From: Desulfosarcina sp.
GTDB lineage: Bacteria > Desulfobacterota > Desulfobacteria > Desulfobacterales > Desulfosarcinaceae
Reading direction: 5' to 3'
Assembly: GCA_030642405.1 (NCBI GenBank)
Contig: DAOWNV010000171.1
Coordinates: forward strand, 1-6,325
DNA length: 6,325 nucleotides
Made by a program: the position numbers and the translations under genes. The first letter of the stretch is position 1. Each line of letters begins with the position of its first letter. This document shows, piece after piece, positions 4,528-6,325 of this stretch. Under the pieces are notes generated by a model, which worked only from the letters and a program-made list of their open reading frames with translations, did no database searches and was not told the origin of the DNA.

Positions 4528-6325
4528 CTATCCGCATTTGGTGAACCCACAAAAATGGCAGGTCATACATCCCTCTTCAAAACTGATGGTCTCGCCACAC
4601 TCCGGACAGGTTTCGCCTATCAGGGTGGAACCGGCCCTCTTTTTCCCGTCTTTGACATAGCGTTTCTCTAACACCCGGGATATGGCATCAGGGATAGAGA
4701 GAACCAAACCCCCGTCTTGAAAAATAGGATGCTCCCCTCCGATACCTTTGAGCTGTTTCACCACCCTGTCCACGGTGACCCCGGAACGTAAGGCCAGGGA
4801 AACCAGCCGGCCGATGGCTTCTGTTTTTGCCGTGGTGGAGCGCCCCGATTTACCGATGGTTGCAAAAACCTCGAAGGGTTTACCGTGATATTCAGTAACC
4901 GTAACATAAAGCTGCCCAAGCCCGGTCTTCACCCGAGTGGTAAAACCGTCCAAGGTATCCGGTCGTTTGCGAACAGCGGAGAAAAAGGCGTCCTCCCTGG
5001 TCTTTGTTAAAGTCAGAGACAATACCTGGTTCTCCTTGCTACCGTCCCGGTAGATAGTTACCCCTTTGCATCCCAGTTCCCAAGCCAGGTCGTAAATTTT
5101 TCGGACATCTTTCACCGTAGCATCCCGGGCAAGGTTAACCGTTTTCGACACGGCATTGTCCGTAAATTTCTGAAAAGCCGCCTGCATGCGCAAATGCCAT
5201 TCCGGTGAAATGTCATGCGCGGTAACAAAAACCTTTTTAACGGAATCCGGAACGTCGTCCATGTGAGCGATGGTTCCGGACTTGGCAATGGCTTCCATCA
5301 ACGATTCGGAGTAAACTCCCTCTCGTTTGGCAACTGCCTCGAAGTGTGGGTTCACACTCATGAGCTTATCGTTGTCCATGACCGTACGTACAAAGCAGAG
5401 AGCAAAAATAGGCTCAATACCTGAAGAGCAATCGCTGATGATGCTGAGTGTACCCGTTGGAGCTATGGTGGTAGTCGTAGCGTTGCGGTAAGCGGCATTT
5501 TCATCACCGGCAAATAGGCTTCGCGGATAATTGGGAAATGGTCCTCTATCTCTCCCTAAAGCCAGGGATGCCTGGTGGGATTCTGATTGGATAAAACCCA
5601 TGACTTCTTCAGCCACAGTCAATGCGTCCTCACTGTTATAGGGAATGGCCATCTGGAACAACAAATCGGCAAAACCCATAATCCCCAAACCGATTTTCCG
5701 GTTTCCTTTGACCATCGCGTCTATCTCTTCCAATGGGTATAGGGACATGTCAATTGTGTTGTCTAAAAACCGTACCGAGGTCCACACCGTTGACTTCAAC
5801 GCATCATAATCGATTCGTGGTTTTTTTTTATCTGTAAGAACAAATTTAGCAAGATTGATGGAGCCCAGATTGCACGCCTCCATGGGCAACAGGGGCTGCT
5901 CGCCGCATGGGTTTGTGCTTTCGATTTCGCCCAATACAGGCGTTGGATTGTCACGGTTGAGACGATCAAGAAAAACGATGCCCGGATCGCCGTTTTTCCA
6001 TGATTGTTCAACGAGATCGGAGTACACTTTACCGGCGTTTAACCGCCCTACCGTCCTTTGGCCTCTCGGATCCACAAGATCATATTCACTGTCAGCATTG
6101 ACGGCTTCCATAAAAGCTTGTGTAATCCCTACCGAAATATTGAAATTGTTCAATTCGGTATCACCGACCTTGCAGTGAATGAACTCCATGATATCCGGAT
6201 GGTCGACGCGTAGAATGGCCATATTGGCTCCGCGGCGGGTCCCCCCCTGTTTGACCTGCTCGGTGGCTGTGTTGAAAATTTTCATAAAGGAGACGGGACC
6301 CGAGGCGATTCCGCCTGTAGTCCCC
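4528..6325 (-). CDS. nrdJ: Adenosylcobalamin-dependent (class II) ribonucleotide reductase, C-terminal 598 residues
   Basis: Reduces ribonucleotides to deoxyribonucleotides using a B12-generated thiyl radical, without oxygen. The frame is open through the right edge, so the N-terminus is missing. Upstream of the Met codon at 6285 it reads TTGGIASGPVSF, so that Met is internal. Counting from it: KQGGTRRGANM (12-22), the finger loop NPCGEQPLLPMEACNLGSIN (125-144) with the thiyl-radical cysteine C127, E129 and the reducing cysteine C138, and the phosphate-binding RNATTTTIAPTGT (267-279). Then come a TSCPD-type domain (about 447-545) and a C-terminal cysteine cluster (C560, C563, C573, C576, C579, C584; CPECG...EGCMTCHFCGFTKCG) of the zinc-binding or thiol-shuttle kind usual in NrdJ. 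The first redox cysteine of the barrel is expected beyond the edge. Convergent with the lipoprotein gene, 37 bases apart, with a terminator between. Nothing looks broken. Confidence 0.96.
   Translation of the reverse strand, partial: GTTGGIASGPVSFMKIFNTATEQVKQGGTRRGANMAILRVDHPDIMEFIHCKVGDTELNNFNISVGITQAFMEAVNADSEYDLVDPRGQRTVGRLNAGKVYSDLVEQSWKNGDPGIVFLDRLNRDNPTPVLGEIESTNPCGEQPLLPMEACNLGSINLAKFVLTDKKKPRIDYDALKSTVWTSVRFLDNTIDMSLYPLEEIDAMVKGNRKIGLGIMGFADLLFQMAIPYNSEDALTVAEEVMGFIQSESHQASLALGRDRGPFPNYPRSLFAGDENAAYRNATTTTIAPTGTLSIISDCSSGIEPIFALCFVRTVMDNDKLMSVNPHFEAVAKREGVYSESLMEAIAKSGTIAHMDDVPDSVKKVFVTAHDISPEWHLRMQAAFQKFTDNAVSKTVNLARDATVKDVRKIYDLAWELGCKGVTIYRDGSKENQVLSLTLTKTREDAFFSAVRKRPDTLDGFTTRVKTGLGQLYVTVTEYHGKPFEVFATIGKSGRSTTAKTEAIGRLVSLALRSGVTVDRVVKQLKGIGGEHPIFQDGGLVLSIPDAISRVLEKRYVKDGKKRAGSTLIGETCPECGETISFEEGCMTCHFCGFTKCG

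Noticed and set aside
4092..4550. Minus-strand frames at 4092-4310 and 4362-4550 opposite the lipoprotein gene
   Set aside because: They are antisense shadows of the ChaN-like gene; the second also runs across the terminator hairpin.
5821..5829. Run of nine T in nrdJ as a possible frameshift or programmed slippage site
   Set aside because: The frame is intact through the run (it encodes Asp-Lys-Lys-Lys-Pro) and conserved motifs continue on both sides; there is no sign of a second product.
5855..6178. Plus-strand open frame opposite nrdJ
   Set aside because: It is antisense to the conserved NPCGE region of nrdJ, and its composition follows from the complementary codons.

Overview
The window looks like chromosomal DNA of a strictly anaerobic, Gram-negative bacterium, most likely a Desulfobacterota (former deltaproteobacterial) relative. 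This is inferred from gene content and sequence style. There is a tungsten-type aldehyde ferredoxin oxidoreductase of a form I associate with sulfate reducers, a B12-dependent (class II) ribonucleotide reductase, a periplasmic thiol-redox module, and an outer-membrane-type lipoprotein. Base composition is moderate, not strongly GC- or AT-rich. I see no mobile element, CRISPR array, tRNA or rRNA. Gene density is high and no gene-free stretch exceeds about 110 bases.

Layout, left to right. (1) Positions 1-494, minus strand: the N-terminal 164 residues of an aldehyde:ferredoxin oxidoreductase, cut by the left edge. (2) Positions 495-600: a 106-base divergent intergenic region. (3) 601-1455, plus: proC, pyrroline-5-carboxylate reductase. 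(4) 1497-1525: a good sigma70-type promoter candidate, opening a tight three-gene plus-strand operon. That operon is a MauE/DoxX-like four-helix membrane protein (1560-2009), a CcdA-type six-helix thiol transporter (2037-2735) and a secreted thioredoxin-fold protein with a CxxC site (2749-3228). (5) 3237-3497, minus: a small two-helix membrane protein of unknown function, convergent with the thioredoxin gene (8-base gap). (6) 3522-4490, plus: a ChaN-like putative haem-binding lipoprotein, head-to-head with the small membrane gene (24-base gap). (7) 4489-4508: an inverted repeat that fits an intrinsic terminator for the minus strand. (8) 4528-6325, minus: nrdJ, adenosylcobalamin-dependent ribonucleotide reductase, with its N-terminus beyond the right edge.

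The most coherent unit is 1560-3228. CcdA plus the thioredoxin-fold protein correspond to the beta and gamma parts of DsbD as separate genes, with a MauE-like partner added. The likely job is carrying reducing equivalents from cytoplasmic thioredoxin across the inner membrane to periplasmic thiols, for example for cytochrome c maturation, metal-site assembly or disulfide repair. The ChaN-like lipoprotein just downstream is compatible with a haem or metal role, but the antisense small gene separates it from the operon. The flanking genes (AOR, proC, nrdJ) look like ordinary metabolic genes. I see no clear wholly new system. The best candidates for a second look are the split-DsbD/MauE module and the small antisense membrane protein wedged beside it.
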